From: Eudorina sp. 2006-703-Eu-15
Taxonomy: Eukaryota > Chlorophyta > Chlorophyceae > Chlamydomonadales > Volvocaceae
Assembly (NCBI GenBank): GCA_003117195.1
Contig: BDSI01000055.1
Location: 372,001-436,000, forward strand
Length of the DNA: 64,000 nucleotides
Reading direction: 5' to 3'
Within the stretch, counting starts at the first letter, position 1; each line of letters starts with the position of its first letter. Both the position numbers and the translations under genes were made by a program. Of the stretch, positions 23,180 to 34,012 are shown in pieces. Under the pieces are notes generated by a model that was not told the origin of the DNA, made no database searches, and saw only the letters and a list, made by a program, of their open reading frames with translations.

Positions 23180-26100
23180 AGGGAGGGAGGGAGGGAGGGG
23201 GCCGGATGCAGACTTTTTGTACGTCACAGTCAATCGCTGTCACCATCAACTCCTCCTTTCCTGGGTGCGCAAAATGCCTTTCTAATATTGGATTATTAAA
23301 GATGTTACAGCGGACCCCGCTAGGGTCATCGGCGACAGCCAACGGCAACAGCCAACGGCGACAGCCGAGGCTTCCTCACCACACACTGCATCTAACCGAA
23401 CTTTCGCCGGATGTGAAAGGGCATTCTGCGCATCCAGGAAAGGAGGAGTTGGTTCAGCGATTGAGAGGATCATGCACCCTCAGTCACCCCGACCATGCGC
23501 CGGGCAATCCACGCGCGGCATTGATCTGCCACTCGTGTGTAAAAGAAAACCGAGCCGCGAGTACCATCCGTGTGTGTCTGTGTGTGTAAAAGAAAATTGA
23601 GTTTGTGTGTGTTTTGGGGGGGGGGTGCGTGTGCGTGTCCCCGCTCCTCAGGTCGGCTACGCAACTGGGTGATGGGACTACAGCGCCAGATCAAGGACGC
23701 CTTCCTTCCCGACCCACGGGACGTCACGCCAGACTACTGGGAGTGGCTGCGCTGGCGGCTGACGCAGGTGTGTGTGTGGGGGGGCCGATTGTGTGTAGGG
23801 GAAGTGTTTTTGTGTATGTAAATGGAAGCTGAGCCGTGCGTGTGTGTTTAGAATTGCAACCCGCCCGCCCGATCCCAGGTAGCAATATACTTACCATAGA
23901 ACCTGCGAGGAAAAACTTACCATATGCAGGCGCGCGGACAAGGCAGCCGCGCCACCACCGCAAGGCAAATCATACCGCAAATACTAAATACGGAGACGCA
24001 CGACGCACGCAAACGGATTAGTTACCGACCTGTAAAATGTATGACGAATGTATGGTGACGGCCCCCACGGAAGCAGCGTCGGTCGTCCATCATGCGGGAA
24101 CGCGGAAGGAAGCAAGTTGTGAGGCAAAGTGGAAGGGAGCAAGACAAAATACAGTAACTAGACAAGGTGAAAGCAAACAGGATGAAAACAAAGAGGTTAC
24201 TATGGTGGTGGCGCGGCTACGTGTGAGAAGCGCGGAAGGAGGGATTTGTAGGCAGGGACGCGTACGAACGCGGTATGGGTGCAGTACGGTAGTGTACGGT
24301 GTGTGTGTTCAGATAAGAGATGTGTGTTTAGCAAGAAGCCCACCCATAACTGCCCAGACCCGGATACTTACGTAGATTAGATAAGAGACGTGTGTGTGTG
24401 TCGCGGGGTCTGGGCGCTGAGGGGCCGTTCCCGACGGCACGCAGGCGTCGTGTTGCATTGGTCGGCTCCGCTGGGTGTGCGCGCAGGGTTTCGGAGCTGC
24501 GGCGCCTCCAATGGCGGTGTGCGCAACATCCCAACCGCGGGCAGTGCGGCTCCCACTCCGCTCCACCTCCCACTCCGCTCCACCTCCCACTCCGCTCCAG
24601 CCCGCACTTTGTGCTCTTCCCCCCCTCCCTTGTGGTTCTCCCTCGCAGCGCTTCTTCAGCTCCACCATGCAGAACTTCTCCTTCTCGGCGCTGCTCATGG
24701 CCACCGGGCTGGGCGCAAAGAAGGTACGAGGTCGAACAGCAGCAGCACCACCACCAGCAGGAGGAGGAGGACGAGTAGCGACGTGCGGCCGCAAGCCGCT
24801 CCACGGGGATCACAGCGCGGATTAGGGAGGGGGGGCCGCCCCACGGACCAGGGGCGAGCGGGAGGTCTGAGGAGGCTGCGGGCGGAGTCCTCCCTGGAGC
24901 CGCCGCTAGACGGGCTGGGTGTGCTCGGCCCCGCTCGGGGGGAGGTCGGGTCGGGGTCGGGGTCGGCCTATGATGAGCCGATCTCGGAGCACCGCACCGG
25001 CCGACTGCTGACACCGCTCCAGGTCCACCGGCCTTGGCACCCCGGAGGGTCTGCCGCGCTTCCCCACAGCCTGTTCCCACGGCCGCCATGCCTCCTTTCT
25101 CCCCCACCTACCAATTTCCTATATCCCGCCCCCACCTACCTACCATTTCGTCGTCATGTTTTGCACGGCGCCGTGTTTTCCGGCGAGATTCCGATACCAA
25201 CGACGCCTACAACGTCTTCGTCGTTGTGAGATCTGTGGTACCGTACGGTACTCGAATGGGTCTTTTGCTCCGGCAGCAGCGCAGCTTCAACGTGTCTTCC
25301 CAACTTCCTGTGGATCCTGCCTCCCTCCCTCCCTCTCTTCCCCCCGCCCTTGCGGCGTCCAGGCCTTCGCGGCCTCCGCGGCCATCAACTGGCTGCTGAA
25401 GGACGGCGTGTCCCGCATCGTGCGCATGAGCGTGTCCACCTCCTTCGGACAGACATTCGACGCGGACCTCAAGGTGGGCCCCAGGGGGGTGATGGGGTGA
25501 CGGGTGGGGCCTACAAGGGAAGACGCAGACCGAGGGGGCTGATGGGGTGGCGGGTGGGGCCTGAAAAGGAAAAAGCCAGACCCAGAAACGAACGGGTGGG
25601 GGATGACGGGTTTGAACGGCCCGTGGAACGAACGGGCGGGCCGGGCGGGGAGAGAGGAGGAGGGTCGTGGCGGCTTCGCGGTCTTGGTTCAGGAGGAGGA
25701 GGTCAGCGAAGGTGGCATCCGGGCAGACAGAGGGGAGCCGGACGGGCCGGGCGGGTTAGGGGTCAGGAGCAGGGTGTGGGGGTTCGTCGCCGAGGGGGCG
25801 AGGGGCGCGTCCGGTGGCCGGATGTGGGACGGCCGCTGCCGCTGAATTGCAGCACCACGGCCGCTGCTGAACTGCACTTCTGCAGCGGCAACAGCAGCGG
25901 CAGCGGCAGCGCGATTTTGGGCAGCCGGATGCCATGCCGTCTGCTTCGCGGCGCGGCACGGCGACGCGGCGTCGCAATCCGCCGCTCGCTTCCTCCCCGC
26001 CTGACCCCCGCAAACCCCCCGGGCCCCCCAAACCCTTACCCCTCTTCCCCGCCAGCGCATGCGCTTCATCACGTCCCTCATCTTCACGGCCTGCATGGCG

Positions 26101-29100
26101 GGCGAGTTCGCGACGCCCTTTTGGCCGCAGCACTTTGTGGCGCTTGCGTCCATCAGCAGCGTGGGGCGGGCCATCGGTGAGCGCTCCCGCCGCACGGGGT
26201 CAGGCCCCCCCGTCCCTCCCTCCCCTTCTCCAATTTCCTACACCTCCCTCCCCTCCCAGTAGTAGTTTGAATATGTCTGTCAATTTCCTATACCCCTCCC
26301 TCCCCTGCCAGCCGCCAGCGCAGTTTGCATATGTCTACTCTACACCAATAGCCCTACACCCCCCCTTTACCCTCCCCGGGGCGCTCCCCCTCGTTCCGGA
26401 GGCGGGGCCCACGTCAGGGAGCCGGCGACCCACCAGAGGCTGAAGCGGGAAGCAATCCCAGACCGAACCCGTGGGGCCCCGGGGGGTATGGATTGGGGAA
26501 CCGAACCCGTGGGGCCCCGGGGGGATGGGGGATTAGGGAACGGTGTCCTGCCATCGCGCCCGGCGCGGTGGACCACCACGTCAGTCCCTGCCTTGCCCTT
26601 GCGGTGCCGATGGCCCACCCCTGTCCCTTCAACCCGGCCCCCGCCCGTTCGACCGCCGCCTCCACCGCCTCCACCGCCGCGGCTGTTGTGCAGGTCTTTC
26701 CGCCTTCGTGGCGACGCAACCCGCCTTCCAGGCCGCCCTGGCCACGGGGGGTAACCTGGCGGACCTCACCTCCAAGAACCAGGCGCAGCACATGGTGTGG
26801 CCCCACAGGGCTGGGGGCGGGGCCGGCAGGGACGGGCTGTGTGTGCGGCGACGGAGGTCTGGCGCAGCTGGGGTTTGGTCCAGCAGCGTCGCGGGACTCC
26901 CCTTGCCCCGCCTCCCCGGCCATAATTCTGCGGCCTGATGCCTTGCAGCCCAAAGCTCTGCCGTACTTTACGGCAACGCACCACACAGCGCCGTACCGCC
27001 GCAGTCCCTTCGCTCCTCTCCCCGGAGTCCCCATCCCGACCGTGCCAACACCGGGGCCCGTGCCACGTAAATCGCATACCTCGTCCCTTGCCCTCCGTCA
27101 ACGCGTGGCCCCCCCCCGCCAACCAATTTCCTATACCCCCGCCAACACACTCCTGCCTTGCTTCCAAATAACACACACACACACACACACACGTTTCTCC
27201 TTACACACATGTCTCTCGGGCGGGTCTCTTCTCTAAACATACACTCGGTCGGGTTATGTAAACACTCGCTCGGCCGGGTTTCCCTGCTAAACCCACATAC
27301 CGCCGCACAAACCCACTCGCACACCAGGTGATGGACATGCTGGCTCTGGGGCTGTCGGCGGGCCTGACGTGGCTGTGCCGGGGCATGCCCCGCGGCGGGC
27401 TGCTGCTGCCCGCCGTCATGTACCCGCTGTGCTCGGCGGGGGACCTCACCTGCATCTGGCACGAGCTCAAGGCCGTGCAGCTGCGCACACTCAACCGGGA
27501 GCGGGCGGAGATGGTCATCGAGCGGTGGATGCGGAGGGGCGCGGTGCCGGACGCGGCCGAGGTGGGGGAAGTTGGCACGTGGGGTGAAAGGGCGCAGGGG
27601 GCACGGGGCGGGGCGGCTGCGGTGGGGCGGCGGGGCGGCTGCGCGGGTTGTAAGGCCCATCTGGGATCTGGGGTGTTCATGCCGTGTGTATTGACGCGTT
27701 GACAGGAACTCAAACCTTCCTCCCCGCCCCTCGCTATACCCCGCCTCTCGGCCCCCGGCCGCAGATCAGTCAAGCAGAGAGCCTGATCCTGCCTTCGGAC
27801 GTGTGGCGCGGCCTGCTGCCGCTGCGGATCACCCCCCTGGACCGACTGGCGCCCGCAAACCCGGAGCAGCTGCGGGACCTGTTGCACGAGTACGACGGGG
27901 AGGAGTATGTGCTGCACGTTGCGGGCCGGCGGCGGGCGGCGGAGTCATCCGCGGGGGCGGCCGCGGCGGCCGCTGGCGGCAGCGGCAAGGGCGGCAGCGG
28001 TGGAAGCGGCGGGCCCGATGGGGATGGCGGCGCGTGGCGGCTGCCCCTTCCCAACTGGCTCCAGGGTGGGGCTGGCGGCGGGCAGCCTGAGGTGCTCGTT
28101 TCCTTGAGGTACGGCGTATGTGTGTTACCGTAATGTTACCAGAGGACCGAGCGGCGAGATGCAGCAGCCAGTGTTTGATGTCGCTTCACAGCGGATCGCA
28201 GCGGGTGGCGGCGGATGGCAGCAAGCCACCGGCAGTTAGCCACGGGGGTTCGCAGGAAAAGCAAAAAGAAACCCAGAAACGAACCCGGGGTGCACCGGCC
28301 CGGCCTTTGGTGCACCCTGGGTTCGTTTCTGGGTTTCTTTTTTCTTTTCCTGCTTACCCCCGTGGCGCGCCTCGGGCAGGTACCCGCAAGCCGATCGACA
28401 CTTCAACGTGCAACACACTGTGTCCTTGCAGCGGGGAGTTGTGTGCAGTAACAAGTAGAAAGGTCTTGACCGGCGCGTCGATGCCACACCTGTCCCCAAC
28501 GGGCCCCCTGGGGACCTCCGGCCCCCCGGATGATGGCGGTTTGATGCCCTCGTCCGTATCGTTCTAATGCTTCCGTACTGTGTCGCCGTACTGCTCGTCC
28601 CGCAGTGACCGCTCCACGCCCAAGGACATAGCCAAGGCGCTGCTGCAGGCGGCCTACCTGCGAAAGGTACGGATACGATGACGTGTGGCGCGCGCAGTAT
28701 CCATGCAAGACGGGCAGGGAGGGATCCCCGGAAGGTTGGCCGCTTTCGCGGCCCGTACAAGTGCGGTACATGAGTGTCGTGCCTTGTGCGAGAGTATCGA
28801 CTCAAGGGATCGTAATTCCTGTGCGGCGGCGGCGCTGCCGCCGCGTAACGCCAAGCCACGCCACGCCACGCGCCGAACCGGCACCACGGACAGGACGGCT
28901 GTCATCCGGTGCCGTACTGCCGTACGCGACATTGCCGTGCAGGCCTTGACGGACCACTTCTCCGTCCCCCAATCGGAGGTCCACCGCAACCACCACCACC
29001 ACCACAAGCAGCTGCACCACCACAGCCACCACCAGCACAACCCCGACGGACCCGGCGCTGGCTGGGCGGCGAATGCCAGCGGGCCCGCCATGCCATACAG

Positions 29101-30675
29101 TCCCGAGGAGCAGCTGCGGTTGCTCACCCAACAGCACCACATCAACCACCATAACCACCATAACCACCATCATGACCACCAACACCACCATTCGCCCGGG
29201 AAAGACCTGGCCCCCGACACCGGCGCCGAGCGGGATGTCGCGAACCGCACCAACCGCCACAACGGAAGCAACCATAACCACCACAACCACCAGCATCAGC
29301 GCGACCAGGTGGTTGGGGTGCATCAGCTGTGGGAGCGGCGGCAGGAAGCCGTACACCAGCAGCAGCAGACGGCCGCCGGCGACGGCGCAGCAGGCGCCGG
29401 CGAGGCGCGCCTGCTGGGCCACACCCACGACCACCTGCACTGGGACCCTCGGCACCGCATGCTGCTGCACCACAGCCACTACCATACGCACCCCGTGGTG
29501 GATTCGGGCTGCTGCTGCTGCTTGTGGTCGTCGCCGTCCTCGTCGGCAGCGGCCGCAGCAGCAGCAGCAGGACACGGACAGGAGGCGGACACGGCGCAGG
29601 GCGGCCTGGGTGGCGGGCCTCCGAGTCCGGCCCTGGGGACGGCGAGCCTCAGCCTCAGCCATCGTCATGCCAGTGGCAGTGCCAGCAGCAGTGATGGTGG
29701 CGGCGGAGGCGGCGCCGGCGGCGACTCGCCGACGCAGCAGCGGCAGCTACAGCGGCACTCCCAGCAGGTTTCCTATGCTGACGGCAGCACGCCCCCGCGA
29801 CTTCGGAGCGCCAGTTCCACTGCGGCGGCGAGTTCCGCTGCGGCGGCCGTGGGTCGCGAGCCGGCCCCCCGGTGGGACCAGATCGACGAGTCCGCCTGGG
29901 CGGTGCTGATCGGGGAGAGCCGCCGGGAGGCGGAACGGAACCTGCCGCGGCTGCTGAAAGAAGCGGAGCAGGTGGGGGAGCGGCGGGCGGGGGCTGGGAT
30001 CTGTGGAAGATGGGAGGCCGTGGGAAGATGCGGGTCGGGGAGTGGCGGGTCGGGAGCGCCTGGCCTGGGCGCATGCGGAGGTGCGGAGGTGCTGCGGCCC
30101 CCCGGTACTGCTTCTTCGTCCGCGTTGCGCAAGGGAACACCGCATAACGACGACGGCCGCCGGCGGTGATTGGAACATGTGGGTGTGGGGCCGGATTTCG
30201 GGTCCGTCGCGGGGGCCCCCGCGGGGGGTCCGCATGGCGGGTGCGGAACACGGGCGCCCGGGCGGTCTGGCACCCGCATGTGGTTTGTGGTATACTGCCG
30301 CGCACGGCGCCGCGCCGTCTGTCCCCGCACACACACCTTGGCCTGAGTGTCCTCTTACACAACTTGCAACTTGGACTGCACAGGCAGGCAGTTCCGGCGT
30401 GGCGCGGCCCCTCCGACCCAAGCCGACCGCGGTGCCCTTCCCTCGGCCCCGCCTTCTTCATGCGAACATGATGTGCGCAATCCCGCACGAAATTCGTAGC
30501 TCCTCGCCAATAGGTTTGCCCCACCCCCCGCCCCGCTTACATGTCGCCGCCCGCCTGCTCCCCTGCACCCCGCCACTTGTCCCCTTCGTCGTGGATCCGG
30601 TTGGCCCAGGCCGGTTGGAAGCTCAAGCCCTTCATGCTCAACACCACGGAGCGGGTCCAGTTCGTCCGACTGTGA
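21598..30675 (+). CDS. Root UVB sensitive (RUS, DUF647) family protein with His-rich insertion, 902 aa model
   Basis: Exons: 21598-21961, 22692-22778, 23652-23767, 24649-24723, 25363-25473, 26056-26176, 26694-26794, 27328-27561, 27765-28108, 28606-28666, 28943-29971, 30610-30675; phases agree (2709 nt). The DUF647 core (about 152-403) is recognisable from LQRQIKDAFLPD..DVTPDY, AAINWLLKDGVSRIVRM, FGQTFDADLK, FATPFWPQHFVALASISSVG, FVATQPAF, ADLTSKNQAQ and HELKAVQLRTLNRERAEM, then ILPSDVWRGLLPLRI. Plant RUS1/RUS2 are plastid proteins linked to vitamin B6 homeostasis and UV-B responses; the biochemical role is not settled. Exon 11 (539-881) is atypical: a His/Asn-rich stretch, then Ala/Ser/Gly-rich sequence, then a conserved-looking WDQIDESAWAVLIGESRREA tail. 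The first exon resembles a transit peptide but is the least certain part; a further small exon before 22692 is possible. Confidence 0.85.
22820..23107 (-). mobile_element. Dispersed repeat A, copy 2 (in RUS intron 2)
   Basis: This is the inverted copy of 15,448-15,720. It reads CCCTAACGGAAAGACCGCCG, AGCACTCTCCTCCCTTTGCG, GCTCGACCTAGAGCACTCGCGC and ATGCCGTCTCGTC on the plus strand. Both ends abut TG-rich DNA; the right end runs straight into a long (GT)n microsatellite. It lies in the intron between RUS exons 2 and 3. Confidence 0.75.
23108..23178. repeat. (GT)n microsatellite followed by GGGA repeats
   Basis: About 35 uninterrupted GT units, then four GGGA units (to about 23199), in RUS intron 2. 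It is contiguous with one end of dispersed repeat A copy 2. Confidence 0.95.
23366..23410 (+). mobile_element. Dispersed repeat C, short copy 2
   Basis: GCTTCCTCACCACACACTGC and the bases just after it match the 52.27-kb and 18.3-kb copies. The similarity ends soon after CGAACTTTCGCC. An ACAGCGGACCCC match to 18,15x lies about 65 bp upstream, so the element may start there. Confidence 0.4.
28240..28365. mobile_element. 126-bp foldback (near-perfect inverted repeat) in RUS intron 9
   Basis: The left arm is about 28240-28296 and the right arm about 28309-28365, joined by a loop of about 12 bp. The outer ends read CCACGGGGG and CCCCCGTGG. The interior pairs GGAAAAGCAAAAAGAAACCC with GGGTTTCTTTTTTCTTTTCC, and AGAAACGAACCC with GGGTTCGTTTCT. 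No obvious target-site duplication flanks it. A MITE or foldback element is the likely interpretation. Confidence 0.8.
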
Positions 30676-30717
30676 CCCGCGACCCGAGCAGCCTCACGGC
30701 TGGAGCCTCACGTCCGA

Positions 30718-30780
30718 GGAGGAGGAGGAGGAGGAGGGGGAGGAGGGGGAGGAGGAGGAAGGGGAGGAGGAGGAGGGGCG
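30718..30780. repeat. (GAG)n tract
   Basis: A purine-only GAGGAGG(GG)A run starting about 43 bp after the RUS stop codon, so probably in its 3' UTR or just beyond. Confidence 0.85.
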
Positions 30781-32014
30781 CGCAATGCGGGGTCCCTGCG
30801 GGCTGTTAGGATCCGGTTGTGGTTCACCTCTTGTGCTGGAGCCGCAGGAGGACATTGCGGTGTACGGCGGACGGACGCCGAGTGTGGTGCCCGCCGCGGG
30901 GTGTGCAGGCGGGGTGTCGGATGAGCTGCGTGGTGTATGTGTGTGTGTGTGTGTGTGTGAAGAGAACTGAGCCGTGTGTGTGTATTAGTGCATGCAGCAT
31001 TGTACGGCGACAACGGCCCAGGCGCAGGGCGCCCTGATGTCCGGTGGGGTCCCGCTTGCGGGAGAGGGGAAAGAGCGGGGCCCCTCCCTCCCTGGACATC
31101 ACGCCGGCGCAGACCCATTGGGATTCCGCACCCGGAGTCTGTCCGGGCGTACTACCGTAATTGACTGACTGACTGACTGGCACGACAAAACGGTACGGCG
31201 TGCAGCGAGCCTGCGTTCTCGGGCGTGTCTCAGGACCCAATAGATGAACAGAGATCCAACGGTTTGGAGTTCAGTGGAGAGATCGAGCGATTACCGTAGG
31301 AGCTCTCTGTTGACCATGAGAGCTTGAGAGGGTGTGTGATTTGAGCAGGTAAGCATTGCGCGCGTATGCGCAGTTAGCCGACGTGAGGACATGAGGGCCA
31401 TCCGTTCAGAGGCCGACCTCAGAGTGTGGCGTATGACTCTGTCCGCATCTGTGTCTCCGCCTGTGGGCGTGAGGGGCCCTTGCCTGGACCGCCGGTCGCC
31501 CAGTGCAACAGCGCGTTGAGTAGTGCACCGCGCTGGAAAGGCCGGTGTCTGCGCGATTCGCAGAGCAGCGCACAGGGAAGCGCCGCTGGCCGCGCCACGG
31601 CGCTCTCCGTGGGGGCCAAGATGAACCGTTCTCATTTCGTCATGTCTGGGGCCAAACGGTCAGGGCCTGCATCCCAAACCCAAGGCTAAGGAAGTCGCAA
31701 AAGTACAGCTTGGGGCTGTCACGCGGCTTCCTGACTTCGACGCTCCTGGTGTGCGAAACCCCTGAAGCCAGGTTATTTGCACGTTGAACGGATACGTACG
31801 GCATACGTACGACACACTTCAGCCGGCATACGTACGACACACTTCAGCCCCCGCTCAGGCTTCAGAACTCCGGGCTCCGAGCGCCTGGTGTGCGAAATCC
31901 ACGAGCGCTGTGGACGAAGTCCGATCCAACGTGTGGAGAGAGGACTGGTTTCATCTCGTTGGAAGGTTACATAACATGGTGCTGGCATGGGTATAAACAT
32001 AATACAGCGTCACG
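30781..32014. other. Intergenic region downstream of RUS
   Basis: It holds one intronic-type TG-rich motif (30,946-30,980) and, near 31,795-31,850, two direct copies of GGCATACGTACGACACACTT. A variant of CTGGTGTGCGAAA occurs at about 31,747 and 31,884. No gene was recognised. Confidence 0.45.
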
Positions 32015-33377
32015 ATGTGTTCAAAAGTGATCGCCGTGCGTCCCGTCTGCATAAGGGGCAGCGCTCTCCGCCGCCGCAACAACCGCAGCGAGGAGCCCAG
32101 CGCAGCACTTCATCTCCGCCCCCAGCAGTGCCCGATGGCGAAACCCGCGCATCCGTACAACCCCATGTCTTCCAGGTTCCAGCCGTCCCAGCGCCAACCG
32201 ATAATACAACAGGTGAATACATAGGCAGCTCAGTAGTCATTACTCTGATGCATTGCGCTGCATCGCTCGTCGGTATGCACGTCAACGTCGAACACATCAA
32301 ATAAGAGGCTGCGGTGTCCGGCCCCAAGTCAGGTGGACGCGAGACTGCGTCCCCCGACATTCTTCCCCTTACTCCGGGCAACCAAGCGCATGCCGCGCAT
32401 GCCCTCCACGAGCCAGACCGGACGGACCTGCACATTCGCCGTCCGCCGCCGAGGATTCGTAAGAAGTACGCGGCCGCCGGTCTTCGCACCAGCAACAGGC
32501 CACAACACAAAACAACACCAGCATGCGAACAAACAACACAAAGAAACATCCAAGTTCCCAGTCTGTTGCGAACGTCACAACCACCGCCATGCGGCCGTAC
32601 AGTGATGTCAGTCCTCCCTTCAGGCATGCCAGAGCGCTACTGCTACCTGGCCCCCGCGGTACCCGCCAGCGCAACATGTCGCCCAACATGTCGTACATTC
32701 AGCGCCGGGTTGCGCGTCGTGGTCCCCCGTCCGTCAGCAGTCGCCACAGCTACGGGTCAGGTACGGGTTACCACCTACGGTCCGCCAACCGAGTTCAGGG
32801 GCCCGCCCAGGGTGCTGCTGTTAATGCCACGGCATGCAGCGCTCGGCACATTGCAATACATATGCTGCGATTGGCAATATAACGCGCTCGTTGGTTCGTG
32901 CTCACACGCACCCACACTCAACCCACCCTCACGTAGAAGGGAGCGCAGCAACCCACGTGCACCCGTCCTCCCGTGGACAAACCACACAACGTCACGCGTC
33001 GCTCCAATGTTAAGTAAGCCCCCTGCGTCTTCCGAGGTCAACACATTCGAGTGAAATGTCAACACATTCGAGTGAAATGTCATCAGTCCGTGGCGTCGCG
33101 ATCCGCTCTTGTGCCTCCCCCCGTGGCGTAGCCCAGGTACGACAACCCCCCTTCATTCTTCTTCTTCTTAACACGCAACAGCAACCACGCCGCCCAAGCA
33201 GTACCGTTGGGAGTTCATGCTGCAGTCGTCCTACTTCGGTACCATACACACACACACTACATCTTATGCAGTACACAGTACGGTATCTATGTGTCGTACA
33301 TGCTGGCCCCTGCGCCCCAGCCTGGCGGCGTCAGCAATGCTCGCCCCTTGTGCGCAGTTCTCTCACGACTCGTCTAG
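32015..33377 (+). CDS. Tentative small unknown protein, 4 exons, 157 aa
   Basis: I do not recognise this gene. A splice-consistent chain can be drawn: 32015-32212, 32562-32760, 33182-33238 and 33358-33377 (474 nt). The acceptors at 32561 and 33181 are acceptable, and the latter follows a long CTTCTTCTT pyrimidine tract. The product would be basic and rich in Arg, Ser, Pro and Gln (segments SSRFQPSQRQPIIQQ, NMSPNMSYIQRRVARRG, KQYRWEFMLQSSYFG), with no signal peptide or membrane segment. Phase agreement across three junctions is suggestive, but the exons were chosen to fit and competing open frames overlap, so this could be chance. Confidence 0.25.
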
Positions 33378-34012
33378 TCTCGGGTCCTAAAAAGAGAGAT
33401 CCAATAAAAATGTGTCCTAACCGGCCCACGCACTCAGCCTACAGCTTGGCACCCTGTAGGACGACAGCTGTGTCTCACGCACAAAACACAAACACACACG
33501 CACAGAAGCCCACGGCTGGCCTGGATGCGTCTCCGGATAGTTGCTCTCGCAATAATGCAACTACCGGACCAACCCACCGCGTCCGCAGGTCGGCCGCGCG
33601 CTGAGTCAACACGAGGTCAAGGGTTCAGTGCAGGTCAACGAACGAACCAACGAACGTCTAGCGTGTTCAGTGCGACAGGGGCATGGCAAGTTAAAAACAG
33701 AAAGCGCGCTGCCGCCCACGCACCCAGCCCCTAACGCCGGCCCTTCAACCCCCAGGTGCTGCACCCGTCCCGGCTGGGAGGCTGGGACACCGTCGGATTC
33801 TTTTTCCCACATGCTCGCAAACGCCTCTGGCACACATGCCGGCAGCCAAAGCACCGCACCGCGAGAATACGCCCTCGCGCGCGTGAACGCACGACGATTC
33901 CCGCTGCCTCGGAATTATGAGAAAAACCAGCATACAGGCAGGCAGCCTGGCCGTCTTGCAGCAAGTGATGTGCGGACTGCGCTGGCGCTGGCGGGTTCGA
34001 GCTGCCCGTGGC
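33378..34012. other. Intergenic region 3' of NRT2
   Basis: No gene recognised. This should contain the 3' UTR of NRT2 (minus strand), but no TGTAA was seen on that strand close to the stop. Confidence 0.4.

Noticed and set aside
32314..33054. 246-codon plus-strand frame
   Set aside because: It has no ATG near its start, Pro/Arg-rich composition without motif, and competes with the splice-consistent alternative in another frame.
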